A stretch of DNA of 5,390 nucleotides, from the NCBI GenBank assembly GCA_900546605.1, contig URDV01000160.1, positions 1 through 5,390 of the forward strand, written 5' to 3'. Positions 5,328 through 5,390 of the stretch are shown in pieces. Source of the stretch: an uncultured Prevotella sp. (GTDB lineage Bacteria > Bacteroidota > Bacteroidia > Bacteroidales > Bacteroidaceae). Numbering within the stretch: position 1 is the first letter of the stretch; each line of letters starts with the position of its first letter. The notes beneath the pieces were generated by a model. That model worked only from the letters and a program-made list of their open reading frames with translations, had not been told where the DNA came from and made no database searches. The translations under genes and the position numbers were made by a program.

Positions 5328-5390
5328 CGCGTTGGCGGAATTAGTAAACAAGTTGACAAGTTAACGGGTTAACAGGTAAGTTTGCCAAGC
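5327..5390 (-). repeat. Octamer-array intergenic repeat, copy E (inverted, near-identical to A)
   Basis: This 64-bp stretch is the reverse complement of 25-88 with a single mismatch (5359 against 56). It starts at the ACGCGT palindrome and runs through the octamer units to GCCAAGC at the window edge, so its full extent is not visible. A and E flank all four genes as an inverted pair about 5.3 kb apart. Confidence 0.85.

Overview
The window looks like chromosomal DNA from a member of the Bacteroidales, most like a Prevotella-type genome. This rests on the gene types, a Bacteroidetes-style -7 promoter element (TAnnTTTG) in front of the first gene, the lack of Shine-Dalgarno sequences before the start codons, and rbfA lying directly upstream of a LolC/LolE-type permease gene. 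The genus is inferred from sequence feel and was not tested.

Layout: all four genes are on the + strand. (1) Bases 1-314 hold no convincing gene. They carry two copies of an intergenic repeat built from degenerate 8-bp units, then the nadA promoter. (2) nadA (315-1301) encodes quinolinate synthase, an Fe-S enzyme of de novo NAD synthesis; nadB and nadC are not in the window. (3) Bases 1302-1542 carry two more, diverged copies of the octamer repeat facing each other, then a perfect 12-bp hairpin. (4) Bases 1543-3375 encode a long, three-domain Xaa-Pro aminopeptidase (M24B) with all metal ligands present. (5) Bases 3376-3638 contain a 122-bp element with long terminal inverted repeats that ends in a run of seven T and may act as a terminator. 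(6) rbfA (3639-4037) and a LolC/E-like ABC permease gene (4030-5268) overlap by 8 bases and form an operon. (7) The tail (5266-5390) holds a truncated relative of the 122-bp element, running straight into another copy of the octamer repeat.

The genes are ordinary housekeeping functions: NAD synthesis, peptide turnover, 30S ribosome maturation and envelope lipoprotein transport. Only the last two are clearly cotranscribed. The unusual content is between the genes. There are two families of short repeats. One is a 64-bp octamer-array module present at both ends of the window in opposite orientation with 63 of 64 bases identical. The other is a MITE-like inverted-repeat family. No new multi-gene system is visible; the repeats are the best candidates for something undescribed.
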